DNA of 64,000 bases from Paramoeba atlantica (taxonomy: Eukaryota > Discosea). The stretch lies in contig CDRNVI010000059.1 in NCBI GenBank assembly GCA_977017575.1, positions 62,001 to 126,000 of the forward strand. The letters run 5' to 3'. A program made the position numbers and the translations under genes. This document shows positions 1 to 9,752 of the stretch, piece after piece. The number at the start of each line of letters is the position of its first letter. Within the stretch, counting starts at the first letter, position 1. A model generated the notes under the pieces. It searched no databases, was not told the origin of the DNA, and worked only from the letters and a program-made list of their open reading frames with translations.

Positions 1-219
1 CTAACATAGCATCCACCGCCGACGTCCAGGAAAACGGAACGTCCAGGAAAAGTATCTTTTCTATTGGCACCCCGAGAAGAACTTGTCAGTTCTTCGATTC
101 GAAGATGTTAGAGCAACATTCGAGTAATGTAGAGTAAATTACATCGCTTTTGGAATTATCTCAGCACATAATAATGCACGTAAGGATTTTTACGCATAAA
201 TAGCTTTTAGAACGAATGA
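1..219. other. Intergenic leader with short duplication
   Basis: No gene is supported here. A segment of about 37 bases at 49-85 (core AAAGTATCT.TTCTATTGG) recurs at 283-319, where it encodes the G-K-V-S-T-L-L-A-P-Q-E-E-L start of the LRR pseudogene. The first copy looks like a decayed duplicate of that gene's 5' end. Confidence 0.5.
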
Positions 220-772
220 TTTACAGCGCTCTTCCTAGCCTGGTTTACATGGCGGACACAATCTTCATCCAATCGTCGAGGCAAAGTATCTACTCTATTG
301 GCACCCCAAGAAGAACTCATGTCAGTACTAATATGTAACCTTACGCATCATCCTTCCTCGGGGGTACGTCAAAAATGTAATTTCTTCGGTCGACTTCGTG
401 AAGTTTCGCCCTGTACATGGAAAGGCATCCTTTGTGACTCGTGCGCAAACGTGCTGGACATTCGTTGGTTTGGAAATCCGAATCAGAAGAACTTTTTGCG
501 GGGAAGTTTAATGTGGAATTATTTACCCCCCCACGTTGCAAAGATGCTACGTAAGAAATCACGGACAACACCTCAAAGATACTCTCCCGCTTGATCAACT
601 CCCTCAAGCGTTGACACACCTTGATGTGGGTCTCAACGGACTAAGCGGATCGCTTGTACTGAATGCTCTTCCAGAAAAACTCTTCCTCCTAAATGCGGAA
701 GCTAACCATTTTCATGGTACGCTATGTTTATTGAATCTCCCGCCTTTGTTAGCAGAACTCACTTTGAATAAT
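220..772 (+). pseudogene. LRR-family pseudogene, 5' part (LRR1)
   Basis: This is the front half of an LRR gene of the family repeated through the window. In one frame from about 220 it reads T-Q-S-S-S-N-R-R-G-K-V-S-T-L-L-A-P-Q-E-E-L, matching the G-K-V-R-G..LPQE module of the other copies. It then reads C-T-W-K-G-I-L-C, the C-x-W-x-G-x-x-C cap, and L-R-G-S-L-M-W-N-Y-L-P-P. Around 540-550 the reading moves to another frame (L-P-L-D-Q-L-P-Q-A-L-T-H-L-D-V-G-L-N-G-L-S-G), so there is a frameshift inside the first LRR. No in-frame ATG is visible between the stop at 217-219 and the module. The gene is cut after base 772 by LINE A and resumes at 5593. It was host-encoded and is now non-functional. 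Confidence 0.75.
662..772. repeat. 111-bp target-site duplication, left copy
   Basis: This is identical to 5593-5703 except for three substitutions. The two copies bracket LINE A exactly. The duplicated bases are LRR coding sequence (L-P-E-K-L-F-L-L-N-A-E-A-N-H-F-H-G). After the left copy comes a short CACT repeat, the element's 3' tail on the other strand. Confidence 0.8.
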
Positions 773-995
773 CACTCACTCACTCACTTTACACTAAGCC
801 CCGGAATAGGGCGTTAGTTAAATATCTATCTGTATTTACGCTCAATACATTCATCATCTAACTCTCCAACTGATTTCGTTTTCACGTCGATTGCCTCGTA
901 CTCGGTGCGCTTCGAAAGCGAAACACACAGCACCTTGCGTACACTGGATTTTATTGTCCCATCTTGGTTTCCGTCAAAGGGGATATTTTTCCGCG

Positions 996-2576
996 TTATG
1001 AGGTCGCATCTCGTGGTCTACCTTTCTTGGTGCGGTTCGCGGCGGTACTTAATTGTGAGCCAGGCGCGGGGTAATGCTGTGATAAGTGCCGTTCTAGTGT
1101 AGTAGCCGAGGTCTTGCGCCTTTTCTCTGAAAGAGCGCCGAAAAGAGCTGTCTTTGCCAACGTGTCACACTGATCGTTGTATGGGTTGCCGCAATGCCCC
1201 TTTACTTTAATCACGTAGAATTTGACGCCATTCTCCTCTAAGGTCTTTATTGCACCACCTAAATCCCAATAAATGTCGCTGTTTGGAAGGCCATTGTATC
1301 CTATTAGGTAATACTTTCGCCGCGTATTGCGTATAAAATGCCATACTATCCACGAATCCGTATGCAGTACGATTGTACCCTCAACTTTGGGTGCTCTCTG
1401 AATAGCTAGTAATGCCGCATAAAATTCCGCTCTTTCTGGCGATGGTGTGCCAAGAATCTCCTTACAAACAGTAGAACTAGCCACTTCATGGCCACACTGA
1501 ACTTCAACAATCCCAATTCCAATCTTTCCGATGTAACCAGAACTAACTGAGGCGTCGGTATAAAGGTGTAGAACGTTGTTGTCACTTGAGAAAGGTGTTG
1601 GACCTTCTTCAGCGTACTGCAGGGCTGAAAGATCATTTTCCCGCTGTGCAGCAGCTGCAATGCGGTGCCAACCGCTTGATCTATAACCAATATACATTTT
1701 AGGATTCTCTAGCCCCATTTGAAGTTTTTCAACATGTTTTTGCCAACATTTTCTATCCTCCGCATATACCAGGGCTTCCTCGACTACTAGTTCCATATCC
1801 CCGGTGCAAGCTTCGGATGGAGAACAAATTCGACTCTTTTCTTTAACGCGCCACTGCATCAGTTCCGAATATATCTCTGAATGCCGTATTAAGTGTCCTA
1901 CAAGACGAGCCCGGTTAACTTGCAGTGTGGAAAAAAGTGGGGTGTCTATATATAAGGCGGATATTGGCACACTTTTCCCAGAATGATCCAGTTTCGGACA
2001 CTTACAAATAATGCGACGCATCTTATTTACCTGTATATCTACCCATTTCAATGTGGTTTCGCTCAACACTAGTGTGCCCGAGTTGTAATTTAGGATAGGG
2101 TATACGAGGGCATCGAACAAACGAAGTTTTGTCTTGACGCTCAAGGGCGATACCCATATGCCCCGAAATTTTGAGAAACCTGCCCACGTAAGTCGCAACC
2201 TGTCCCTAATACATGCCAATGGTTCAGTTTCATGGAAAAGATGTCCCAGATACCTATAGGAAAGTACTTTGGGCACCGTCCCCAAAGGATCGGATATCAT
2301 TTCATCGGGGCCTCGTTGCCTTCCTAGTTGCATCCACGCTGTTTTAGCAGGGCCTACTGCTATTCTTAGGTTCGCGGAGAGGGCTTGTTCCGCTGTATCC
2401 TCAATCATACTCTGTAGATCAGCCTTGTTATCTGAAAAGAAAAGGAGATCATCAGCATAATTTAGATCCGTAAGACGTGTTTCCCTCAGGCCTCTGCTCT
2501 TGGTACCTTTGGATGATAGAAGGATGCCATGGGATTTTGAATCAATAGCTTTGCTTAATATACGATCCAGAACCAT
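996..2576 (-). pseudogene. LINE A: RT palm/thumb and RNase H
   Basis: The 526-codon frame opens inside the RT domain (M-V-L-D-R-I-L-S-K-A-I), so the true start lies upstream. The catalytic box reads N-Y-A-D-D-L-L-F-F near residue 40. The thumb follows, with K-T-K-L-R-L-F-D-A-L-V-Y-P-I-L-N-Y typical of I-type LINEs. RNase H occupies roughly residues 340-480: L-Y-T-D-A-S, R-A-E-F-Y-A-A-L-L-A-I (catalytic E), L-H-T-D-S (catalytic D) and K-G-H-C-G-N-P-Y-N-D-Q-C-D. The tail is short and basic, and no C-terminal zinc finger like those of L1Tc is seen. A frameshift separates this frame from the upstream RT frame around 2650. Confidence 0.8.
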
Positions 2577-3237
2577 TACGAAGAGGTAGGGAGCGAGGAC
2601 ATCCCCTTGAAGAATGCCGGTTGTAATGGGGAATGTTTCTGTTAAACCTTATGGTGTTCGCACGACCCCTCGCATATTCCGATATACTGACATAATCATT
2701 TCTCGCAATTTCGGTCCAATGTGAAACGCCACTAGGGATGCATGAATGACACAATGAAACGGATGGAAAAGCTTTCGCAAAATCTACAAAACCAATGCAC
2801 ATCCCGTTTCCTCTTAATGCTTTTACTCGTGCTTCGTTGAGAATCGACTGGGCTTGCATTGTCGAACGGTCAGGTCTGAACCCATATTGATTATGGCGAA
2901 GCACAGGCTCTACATACGGACGAATTCGTTGTAATATTAAACAGTTCATAAGTTTAACAACACAATTTACTAAGCATATGGGCCTCCAATTCTTTAAAAG
3001 AGTCAAGTCACCTTTCTTCGGTATCGGAACTTGTAGGACGTCACCCCAAACTTCCGGAGCCAATCCCGTATCGTAAACGCGGTTGATAATGCTGAGCAAC
3101 CACTTTCTAAGATAATCATTATCAACGATGCACGCAAAAGCCTCCATGGGGATTTCATCCTTTCCCGGTGCCATACCCCCCCCCAAAGTGTGAAATTCCG
3201 CTTCGAAGCTCTTCCTCAGTGAAAGGGGCGTCCTCAA
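2542..3237 (-). pseudogene. LINE A: RT fingers/palm N-terminal part
   Basis: Carries early RT blocks: G-K-D-E-I-P-M-E-A-F, then K-K-G-D-L-T-L-L-K-N-W-R-P-I-C-L-V-N, N-Q-Y-G-F-R-P-D-R-S-T, and the first catalytic block F-V-D-F-A-K-A-F-P-S-V. After F-P-S-V-S the natural continuation is in another frame, and G-I-L-Q-G-D-V is recoverable near 2610. The frame overlaps the endonuclease frame at 3155-3237. The switch lies at a run of nine C at 3176-3184, a likely slippage site. The product would be part of a single polyprotein acting at the target DNA. Confidence 0.75.
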
Positions 3238-4252
3238 GTGTGTTTGTTGGAAGATTCGTCTCTAAGAATCTTATATTGTCGTCGCCCCCTGTGTCTCCAG
3301 CAAAAGCTTCAAAAAACGTTTTTATCTCCGCCAGCCTCTGTCTGTTTGAGGTCCCCGGTATGTTGAAGTCTGCTCGATCAACTCCACATATTTCTTTTAC
3401 TGCTCTCCATGGGCTGGCGTGATTTTTCTTCAGCTTAGATTCTAGGACTTCACAAGACCTAGTTATAGCATCCTCGATTGCTCCCCTGTTTTGTGATACT
3501 AGTTCATTAAAGTCCTTATGCCTTCTGCTTAGCATGAAAATGTTGCGTAGGTTATCTGTTTCAGCACCTTGCAATCCTTCAACAGGTGCCTGTATATCAA
3601 GAGATATTTTTGTGATTGGTTTCGGAATTTCCTTTCCCGAATATCGAAGGCAAGAGGCAAGAAGATCCCAGGAAGGAAGATCTTCTGTATGCAGTTGCGC
3701 TGCGACCTGTTCACAAATTCTGTTGTTAAACTTCTCTGCATGTTCTGGGTTTGATATTTGAAACCAGTGTACTTTCGATCTTTTGATGTTGGACGATATC
3801 TTCCATTTGATTCGAATCTCTGCTCGCACAAGAAAGTGCACTGTCGGCGTAGGAGCGGCAAAAACTTGATGATGTCGCAGAGCGGATGCAAAGCGTGAGC
3901 ACACTGCAATGTGATCCAACTGGCGTTTAGCATCATTAGGCAATATGCATGTCCATACTCGCTTGCTAGGGCATAAGGAGTGTCCTGATTTGCAATCTAT
4001 CCCTTCCAAAAGCCCCTTCAACCTTTCAACAGCAAGTTCGTCTTCTTCTGTCGTTTTGCTGAAAGTGAGAGGTGCATTTAAGTCCCCAAGTAGAAGTGCG
4101 GGTCTTCGAGGGGCTTTGCCTACTGCTTCGTGAAACGCGTTTGTCAAAGAAATATCAAACTCTTGTTTGGCCTCCTCTGGGGAGTCACGCGTCGGCCCAT
4201 ATGCGTTGAGCATAAAAGCTGACCCTCCTTCGATGTTGAACTCGCCGGCCAT
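3155..4252 (-). pseudogene. LINE A: endonuclease C-terminal half and linker
   Basis: Begins at M-A-G-E-F-N-I-E-G-G, in the same frame as the segment at 4277-4699 and separated from it by a single TAG at 4277-4279. APE motifs are F-M-L-N-A-Y-G-P-T (core strand), L-L-L-G-D-L-N-A-P-L (the G-D-x-N-A active-site motif, residues about 54-62) and Q-L-D-H-I-A-V-C-S (the D-H block). The rest is the linker to RT, with W-K-I-S-S-N-I and K-E-I-C-G-V-D-R. The enzyme would nick target DNA to prime reverse transcription. Confidence 0.75.
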
Positions 4253-4276
4253 TATCCTATCATGTACTTTCCACGC

Positions 4277-4699
4277 CTATATTGGCTCTTGCGTGATGAA
4301 CCCCATACCGTTATACCCGTTCACTGCAGACATAAGGTAGATGAAAAAGATTTTATTCCCGTGTCGAAGCTTGCGCTTTACAATATCAAATCCTTCGCCA
4401 GAAGTAAAAGTAAACCTTGTCTCCTGGAGAGCCAGTATATACAAGTTGGTTTGTGCCATGTATCGCACAATCTCGTGCAATCGAGCAGAAGCTTTCAGTT
4501 TGAAAACGTCGTCACCTTCAAGTTTCAATGATGTCGTATTAAGAGTGCCTACAGCCAGACACTTCAGCAGACCCTTTCGGGTCGTCGTCGCGTAGGGCAT
4601 GCTTGCCACACAGTACCCTAGTTTTCCGTGCTTTTCTACGGTTGTTCGAACGCCCAGGTTTTCGAATGCGTGCTCCGCATAACACGATTCGCGAATCAT
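4277..4699 (-). pseudogene. LINE A: endonuclease N-terminal half
   Basis: Shows the opening strands of an exonuclease-endonuclease-phosphatase fold: C-L-A-V-G-T-L-N-T-T-S-L-K (the T-x-N motif) and Y-I-L-A-L-Q-E-T-R-F (the Q-E-T metal-binding glutamate), then G-M-G-F-I before a TAG stop. An overlapping frame (4539-5276) runs on into the 18-bp array upstream, so the real N-terminus is uncertain and a frameshift near 4540-4600 is possible. Confidence 0.7.
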
Positions 4700-5033
4700 A
4701 CGGCGGAAAGGGAAGCGTTTCCGATCGCTGGTGGTACTTTACCCGCCAGCGACCTAGCTGAAAGAGGAAACCAGGTCCTCGTTGAGTTACAGTGCCCTTC
4801 CAAATCCGAAACTCCGCACTGCTCGCGTATCTCCAGCAGAGTGCGATGTTGTAACCTGGGCGAAGAATTTTACTAATGCTCATCACTGCACGGGAGCGAA
4901 GTTTAGCATGCCCGTCTGACCCCAACATCGGGTCAAACAGAGCACCCCGACCTAACGTGGACCTAACCAGAAGGTTAATAATTCCTAGCTGTGCAGGCCC
5001 GGACGCCTCCGCCATATTTTTGAAAATACTCAA

Positions 5034-5592
5034 AAAAACAAAGGTCTTCAGAAAAACAAAGGTCTTCAAAAAAACAAAGCTCTTCAAAAAAACAAAGGTC
5101 TTCAAAAAAACAAAGGTCTTCAAAAAAGCAAAGGTCTTCAAAAAAACAAAGGTCTTCAAAAAAACAAAGGTCTTCAAAAAAACAAAGGTCTTCAAAAAAA
5201 CAAAGGTCTTCAAAAAAACAAAGGTCTTCAAAAAAACAAAGGTCTTCAAAAAAACAAAGGTCTTCAAAAAAAACAAAGGTCTTCAAAAAAACAAAGGTCT
5301 TCAAAAAAACAAAGGTCTTCAAAAAAACAAAGGTCTTCAAAAAAACAAAGGTCTTCAAAAAAACAAAGGTCTTCAAAAAAACAAAGGTCTTCAAAAAAAC
5401 AAAGGTCTTCAAAAAAACAAAGGTCTTCAAAAAAACAAAGGTCTTCAAAAAAAAACAAAGGTCTTCAAAAAAACAAAGGTCTTCAAAAAAACAAAGGTCT
5501 TCAAAAAAACAAAGGTCTTCAAAAAAGCAAAGGTCTTCAAAAAAACAAAGGTCTTCAAAAAAGCAAAGGTCTTCAAAAAAACAAAGGTCTTC
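5034..5592 (-). repeat. 18-bp tandem array at LINE A 5' end (~31 copies)
   Basis: The unit GGTCTTCAAAAAAACAAA is repeated about 31 times with few variants (A-run length 6-9, a few AAAGCAAA units). The unit is a multiple of three, so all frames stay open: K-T-K-V-F-K on the plus strand and F-L-K-T-F-V on the minus strand. Placed at the 5' end of the LINE, it resembles the promoter monomers of some LINE families. It is unlikely to be a protein-coding array. Confidence 0.8.
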
Positions 5593-5703
5593 AATGCACT
5601 TCCAGAAAAACTCTTCCTTCTAAATGCGGAAGCCAACCATTTTCATGGTACGCTATGTTTATTGAATCTCCCGCCTTTGTTAGCAGAACTCACTTTGAAT
5701 AAT
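5593..5703. repeat. 111-bp target-site duplication, right copy
   Basis: The right copy of the 662-772 segment. It directly follows the last 18-bp unit and continues into the rest of the interrupted LRR gene. Confidence 0.8.
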
Positions 5704-5964
5704 AACATATTTAAAGGTCCTTTAAATCTTAGCAGTCTACCGCTCACTCTTACGTCTTTAAATTTGAACGGCAACCTCCTCAATGGTATTGTTGATCTCA
5801 CACCTGTTCTAGGTGAATCGCGGAAGGGCGCCCCTCTGCTGCTTCTCCAGCTTTACGGAAATGAGTTTGAATCGTATTTGCTGCCTCCTTCTATTGCTCA
5901 TTTGCCAGAAACCGTTCAGTACAACGAGCCTATGGCTCTCCCGGGCATGTACATGATGGGATAA
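5593..5964 (+). pseudogene. LRR-family pseudogene, 3' part (LRR1)
   Basis: Continuation of the LRR gene broken at 772. After the duplicated stretch it reads I-F-K-G-P-L-N-L-S-S-L-P-L-T-L-T-S-L-N-L-N-G-N, then a cap-like tail (L-L-L-L-Q-L-Y-G-N-E-F-E-S-Y-L-L-P-P) ending at TAA 5962-5964. Before the insertion the gene would have encoded about 7 LRRs. No membrane anchor is visible. Confidence 0.75.
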
Positions 5965-6249
5965 CGTGAAATAGCGCCTGCAAGGCCTTTACACTTAGAG
6001 TAAAGTGCTCTACAGAAGGGCTAGCTTGGAACTGTATATGCACTGTATATTACAGAGAAATTGATAAAGCTTAATTACCTTCATTTTTTATTCTGTATAA
6101 AAAGTTAGGGTAACTGGCACTACAAATGTAGGTCAAAATCCACTTTTTTCTGATGATTTTTTTTTATAAATTATAGCTCGATCATTTTTAGCTTCGCTTA
6201 TAAAGCCTTTTTTTTCTTTAGAGAAATCTTAGAAATATTATAACAATAT
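5965..6249. other. AT-rich intergenic, nothing recognised
   Basis: AT-rich sequence between the LRR pseudogene stop and the mariner element. No gene, repeat or RNA is supported. Confidence 0.6.
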
Positions 6250-6251
6250 TA

Positions 6252-7585
6252 AACTCCCGCTCACGAAAAGTGACCCCCCTCTTTTTTTTTTGTACAAATG
6301 TCCGTTTGAGCTGATTTTTGTTGCATTTTGCAGATCTCAACACAAGGACTTTGCGGGTGAAGAAATGAGACAAAAAGAAACGAATACGCACAATTTACAA
6401 AAGAATTACCATTTTTTCACTTTTTCGCCCTTCAATCTTATACACGCTTTAAGTCGAGAATCAAAACTTAATACTGTTTTGTCGATCACTTTTTGAGTTA
6501 AAGAAGATCATGCTTTACGTACACATCGGATAAGTGAAGGTTTGTCCGATGGCGTTTGTTCGTCTACCGCCTCTTGGACCATAGACCAGACGTTTTCTAT
6601 GGGGGAAAGGTCGGGCGAGTTGGGGGGCCAGTTTCTTAGAACATCACTCATTCGATTCTCAATATACTCTTTGGAGGCCCGGGCAGTATGTGCCGTTGCC
6701 CCATCCTGTTGAAATACACTATTAGGGGGGAAATCTACCTGTTTTAATGTTTCTATGTACGTCTCACTTGTAATAGATGTGTCATTTCGTAGAATAACCA
6801 AATACCTCCACCCCACTCCTACAGCACCCCAAACTTGGCATCTTGGTGCCCAAAGTACTTTTTGACGCAGGGCTGCTTTTTGACTGCGCTTTACCCACAT
6901 GTGTCTTCTGCTATCGTTGGTATCAAATATCTTTTCGTCCGTAAAAATAACATGGGCAGTATCCAATTTGTAATTCAAAGCAAATTGTACTCTTTTTTGC
7001 TTTTGTCGTTCGGTAAGCCCTTGGCATACTGGCCTAGCGGCATAATTGTAATCCAGCGATGCTAGATCTCGCTTTACAGTGCTTTGCGAAACTTGTATCC
7101 CTTTTTTACACAGTTGGCCTTTTATACGCCTTGAAGAATTGAATTTTGGTACCCCAGCGGGGTCGAGAGGAACCAATATCTTTTCAATTTTCTTTTTGCG
7201 AGATTCGATTTTTTTAGTGGTCACAGGACTCAAAGTGTATTCCCCGCTAGATTTTTTTTCGTTCAGATATTTTTTGATTATCCTTCTAGAGACGTTAAAA
7301 TCACGGGATAATTGTTTTATCGGAACACCTTCTCCCTGTCTCATCTTCAAAAGAACCTTACCACTATCCGTAAGCCCCCCTTTTGGGAGCCAATATGGTG
7401 ATTTGGTCATTTTTGGAAAAAAAAGTTGAAAAACCAATTATTTTTTCTTTACTAAATTTTAAAATTTTAAAATGAGCTAAAAACGTACAGATCTCGAAAT
7501 TTTGAACGAAAAAGTGGTATGATAACCCACCCACGCCCCCCTGTGCTAAAAATAAGGGGGGGTCACGTATTCGTGAGCGGGGGTT
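6252..7585 (-). mobile_element. Tc1/mariner element with TIRs and TA duplication
   Basis: Terminal inverted repeats of about 35 bp: the left starts AACTCCCGCTCACGAA at 6252 and the right, read on the minus strand, starts AACCCCCGCTCACGAA from 7585. Both continue into a TGACCCCCC block. Each end abuts a TA dinucleotide (6250-6251, 7586-7587), the standard mariner target duplication. The 1.33-kb element holds one transposase gene on the minus strand. Intact ends and an open frame suggest a young copy. Confidence 0.85.
6508..7437 (-). CDS. Tc1/mariner transposase (DD35E)
   Basis: This 309-aa protein cuts and pastes its own element. The N-terminus has a paired-type helix-turn-helix: L-T-D-S-G-K-V-L-L-K-M then I-K-Q-L-S-R-D-F-N-V-S-R-R-I-I-K-K-Y-L (residues about 25-60), which would bind the TIRs. 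The catalytic core has the first Asp in V-I-F-T-D-E-K-I-F, the second in F-Q-Q-D-G-A-T-A-H-T, and the Glu in S-P-D-L-S-P-I-E-N-V-W, with 35 residues between the second Asp and the Glu. The length is slightly short for the family (about 340 aa), with an abrupt C-terminus after R-C-V-R-K-A. The start is the ATG at 7435-7437. All catalytic residues are present, so activity is possible. Confidence 0.85.
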   Translation of the reverse strand: MVFQLFFPKMTKSPYWLPKGGLTDSGKVLLKMRQGEGVPIKQLSRDFNVSRRIIKKYLNEKKSSGEYTLSPVTTKKIESRKKKIEKILVPLDPAGVPKFNSSRRIKGQLCKKGIQVSQSTVKRDLASLDYNYAARPVCQGLTERQKQKRVQFALNYKLDTAHVIFTDEKIFDTNDSRRHMWVKRSQKAALRQKVLWAPRCQVWGAVGVGWRYLVILRNDTSITSETYIETLKQVDFPPNSVFQQDGATAHTARASKEYIENRMSDVLRNWPPNSPDLSPIENVWSMVQEAVDEQTPSDKPSLIRCVRKA

Positions 7586-7587
7586 TA

Positions 7588-7907
7588 TAACAAAAATTAT
7601 AACAAAAATGAGCCAAAAAGGGTAAAAATAAGACTCCTTCCTTCCTGACGCAATTTATTATACAGTTTATGATATAGATTATCCGTGTACCAGACTCAAA
7701 AGAATTTTGGGTCAAATGAGCATATTTTTGTACTCTACAATTTTTTCAATCAAAATTCACCCCGACAAGTAAAACAAAGTCCTTAAACAAGTTCTTACCA
7801 AAACCATTTTATCATTCCTCATTAATACGGTACAGAAAGAGTACAAATTTACCCACACCTTAATCCCTGGTCTACTTTACTTTGCGTACTTGTGGACTCT
7901 CCCCTGC
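7588..7907. other. AT-rich intergenic upstream of LRR2
   Basis: AT-rich sequence with no gene. It contains the 5' flank of the next LRR gene; no promoter motif can be named. Confidence 0.5.
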
Positions 7908-8522
7908 ATGTCCGGATCCCTCACCTGTCGACGGCTCTCCTCCGCGGACTCAGCCCCCACGTCCTCTCGACGCGGTCGTGTCCGCGGGGCGACGCTCCCC
8001 CACGAGTACGCGCTCGCCCAGTTCATCCAAGGCATTGAAACCCCCCACCCCTCATGGACCCCATCCAACCCCGCGGAGGAGTGGTCGGGTGTGGAGTGTA
8101 ATAAAAGGGGGGAAGTGGTGGCGATCCGCTGGGGAGGGCGACGCCTGCGGGGGTGCGTGCAGTGGCGGAGTCTCCCCCCGACCCTACGAACGCTTTTACT
8201 TCCCAGTAATGCGTTGACGGGGACGCTGGAGACGCAGGAACTGCCGCCGGAACTGCAGATTTTTTCCGTGTCGCAGAATCAGCTCTCGGGGGTTCCCGAT
8301 ATGACAAGGCTACCGGATACTTTGGAGGTGGCGTGTTTGTCGTCCAACCTATTTGAGGGTGAGGTAAAACTGAATGCTCTTCCTGGAACGCTCCGAACGC
8401 TTGTGATGAGCAATATGAGAAAGCTTCGAGGCGAGGTGTATTATGCCGAGTTACCATGCCCACTTAGAGATTACATTAGCGTTAGTGGGACGTCAATCAG
8501 AGTTCTTCCAGAACGAAAATGA
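7908..8522 (+). CDS. LRR family protein LRR2 (about 204 aa)
   Basis: The frame extends upstream to a TTG at 7890, but the first ATG (M-S-G-S-L-T-C-R-R) at 7908 is the better start. The family N-module reads R-G-R-V-R-G-A-T-L-P-H-E-Y-A-L-A-Q-F, then P-H-P-S-W, E-W-S-G-V-E-C, I-R-W and L-R-G-C-V-Q-W-R-S-L-P. The first Cys of the C-x-W-x-G-V-x-C cap is replaced (A-E-E-W), unlike the sister genes. About five 21-residue LRRs follow (L-P-P-E-L-Q-I-F-S-V-S-Q-N-Q-L-S-G). There is no signal peptide or membrane segment. GC content is higher in the first half than in the AT-rich surroundings. The product is probably an intracellular LRR scaffold or recognition protein; the ligand is unknown. Confidence 0.75.
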   Translation: MSGSLTCRRLSSADSAPTSSRRGRVRGATLPHEYALAQFIQGIETPHPSWTPSNPAEEWSGVECNKRGEVVAIRWGGRRLRGCVQWRSLPPTLRTLLLPSNALTGTLETQELPPELQIFSVSQNQLSGVPDMTRLPDTLEVACLSSNLFEGEVKLNALPGTLRTLVMSNMRKLRGEVYYAELPCPLRDYISVSGTSIRVLPERK

Positions 8523-8682
8523 GTACGCCTTCCTGATACCCAACAAAGCTGTAAAAGAGTTGTTGTGGATGCGTAAACTCTGTTTCATAACCGATTCTGC
8601 AACTTATTAGCTACTCAATGTACATGTACAAGAGCACACAGAACCGGGTATAAATACTGTTCGTTCCCCCTCATCAATATTT

Positions 8683-8733
8683 ACCATCTCACTAATTACC
8701 TCCATCTCACTAATTACCTCCATCTCATTAATC
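8683..8733. repeat. Short tandem repeat, 18-bp unit x ~3
   Basis: The unit ATCTCACTAATTACCTCC is repeated nearly three times (last copy ATCTCATTAATCC) in the 8523-8795 gap between two LRR genes. Nothing else is recognised in that gap. Confidence 0.7.
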
Positions 8734-8795
8734 CATAAGTTGTTATAAAGTAAATATCCGTAAGGTGTTAAAGACCATACTTTTTAAACATACAG

Positions 8796-9752
8796 ATGTT
8801 TTACTGCATTTGCGCGGGAATTGGAATGCTCATTGGAGTACAACGTAATAGGCTTTTTCTGCAGATGCATTACACGAGACTCTCGGAGAGTCCCCCGCAC
8901 AAACGACGCCGAATCGCAAATTCAGCGTTACCGGAGAATTCTCTATTAACATCGAACATAATACGCGGCAAGGTACGTGGGGCTGTCTTGCCACAGGAAT
9001 ACATTCTGGCTCAATTTACACGCAATATGACTTTTGCTGAACACACATGGAAGACAGAAAATCCCGCATGTGGGTGGGCTGGAGTGCAGTGCCAGAACGG
9101 AGAAGACGTCTCAAATATTCAATGGGAAGGACGTTCACTGCGAGGAGTGCCCGAGTGGCGAGAATTAACTCTGCCGCAGTTGCTTTACCTAGAGCTTGGG
9201 ACGTATTTTACCGGAAACCAGCTCTCGGGGAATATCACGTGGTCATGGCTTCCCAAATCTCTTTTGGTATTTGTGGTAGACAACAACGAATTTACAGGAA
9301 GCGTTGAAACAAGCTGTCTTCCTTCCGCTCTGCAGACCTTTTCCTTGAATCTTAACCAGTTCGTTGGTACGGTAAATTTCAGTGGTTTGCCGAAGTCCAT
9401 TGTACGAGCACAATTTGAAAGCAATAAGTTTACTGGAAGCGTTGCCCTCGAGGCCCTCCCGCTAAATTTACAATGTCTCTATGCTGATAGAAATAATTTT
9501 TCTGGTACGGTCGATCTTACTCGGCTTCCAATAAATACGCGGTCGATGTACCTGTCTCATAATGCTTTTCACGGGGAACTTGATCTTACTTTGTTGCCGC
9601 TGGACTTACGATTTCTGACGCTGCAGAACAATTCCTTTACGGGAACAGTCGACTTCAGTCACCTTCCTCCCGATTTGATCAGTCTCAATTTAGAACATAA
9701 TCTCCTGACTAGTGTGTCTCCGAACCATATTCCTCAGTGTGTGATCATGTAG
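8796..9752 (+). CDS. LRR family protein LRR3 (318 aa)
   Basis: The first ATG is at 8796. A downstream ATG at 8865 (M-H-Y-T-R-L-S-E-S-P) would give an N-terminus closer to the sister gene LRR4 and is a plausible alternative. A basic cluster H-K-R-R-R-I parallels E-K-R-R-K-I of LRR4 and could be a nuclear localisation signal. The module reads G-K-V-R-G-A-V-L-P-Q-E-Y-I-L-A-Q-F, T-W, P-A-C-G-W-A-G-V-Q-C, I-Q-W and L-R-G-V-P-E-W. About seven LRRs follow with consensus L-P-x-x-L-x-x-L-x-L-x-x-N-x-F-x-G. It ends C-V-I-M-stop. No transmembrane segment follows the repeats. The frame is complete, so it is probably a functional gene. Confidence 0.8.
   Translation: MFYCICAGIGMLIGVQRNRLFLQMHYTRLSESPPHKRRRIANSALPENSLLTSNIIRGKVRGAVLPQEYILAQFTRNMTFAEHTWKTENPACGWAGVQCQNGEDVSNIQWEGRSLRGVPEWRELTLPQLLYLELGTYFTGNQLSGNITWSWLPKSLLVFVVDNNEFTGSVETSCLPSALQTFSLNLNQFVGTVNFSGLPKSIVRAQFESNKFTGSVALEALPLNLQCLYADRNNFSGTVDLTRLPINTRSMYLSHNAFHGELDLTLLPLDLRFLTLQNNSFTGTVDFSHLPPDLISLNLEHNLLTSVSPNHIPQCVIM

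Larger units (their letters stand above)
773..5592 (-). mobile_element. LINE A: APE + RT + RNase H (ingi/I-like)
   Basis: A full-length or near full-length non-LTR retrotransposon reading on the minus strand. From 5' to 3' it has an array of 18-bp tandem repeats (5034-5592), a leader, an apurinic/apyrimidinic-like endonuclease, reverse transcriptase with a YADD box, RNase H, and a 3' end in tandem AGTG units (plus-strand CACT at 773-788). APE plus RT plus RNase H is the arrangement of the I and ingi/L1Tc clades. It sits inside an LRR gene between 111-bp duplications. The coding frame carries one in-frame TAG and two or three frameshifts, so it is dead but recent: the duplication differs at only 3 of 111 bases. 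Confidence 0.85.

Noticed and set aside
5034-5592. CRISPR-like array
   Set aside because: Units are head-to-tail without unique spacers and sit at a LINE 5' end in a eukaryotic genome.
4876-5964. A 362-codon plus-strand frame joining K-T-K-V-F-K repeats to LRR sequence
   Set aside because: The repeat part is an 18-bp array belonging to LINE A read on the wrong strand. Its fusion to the LRR remnant is an accident of the insertion.
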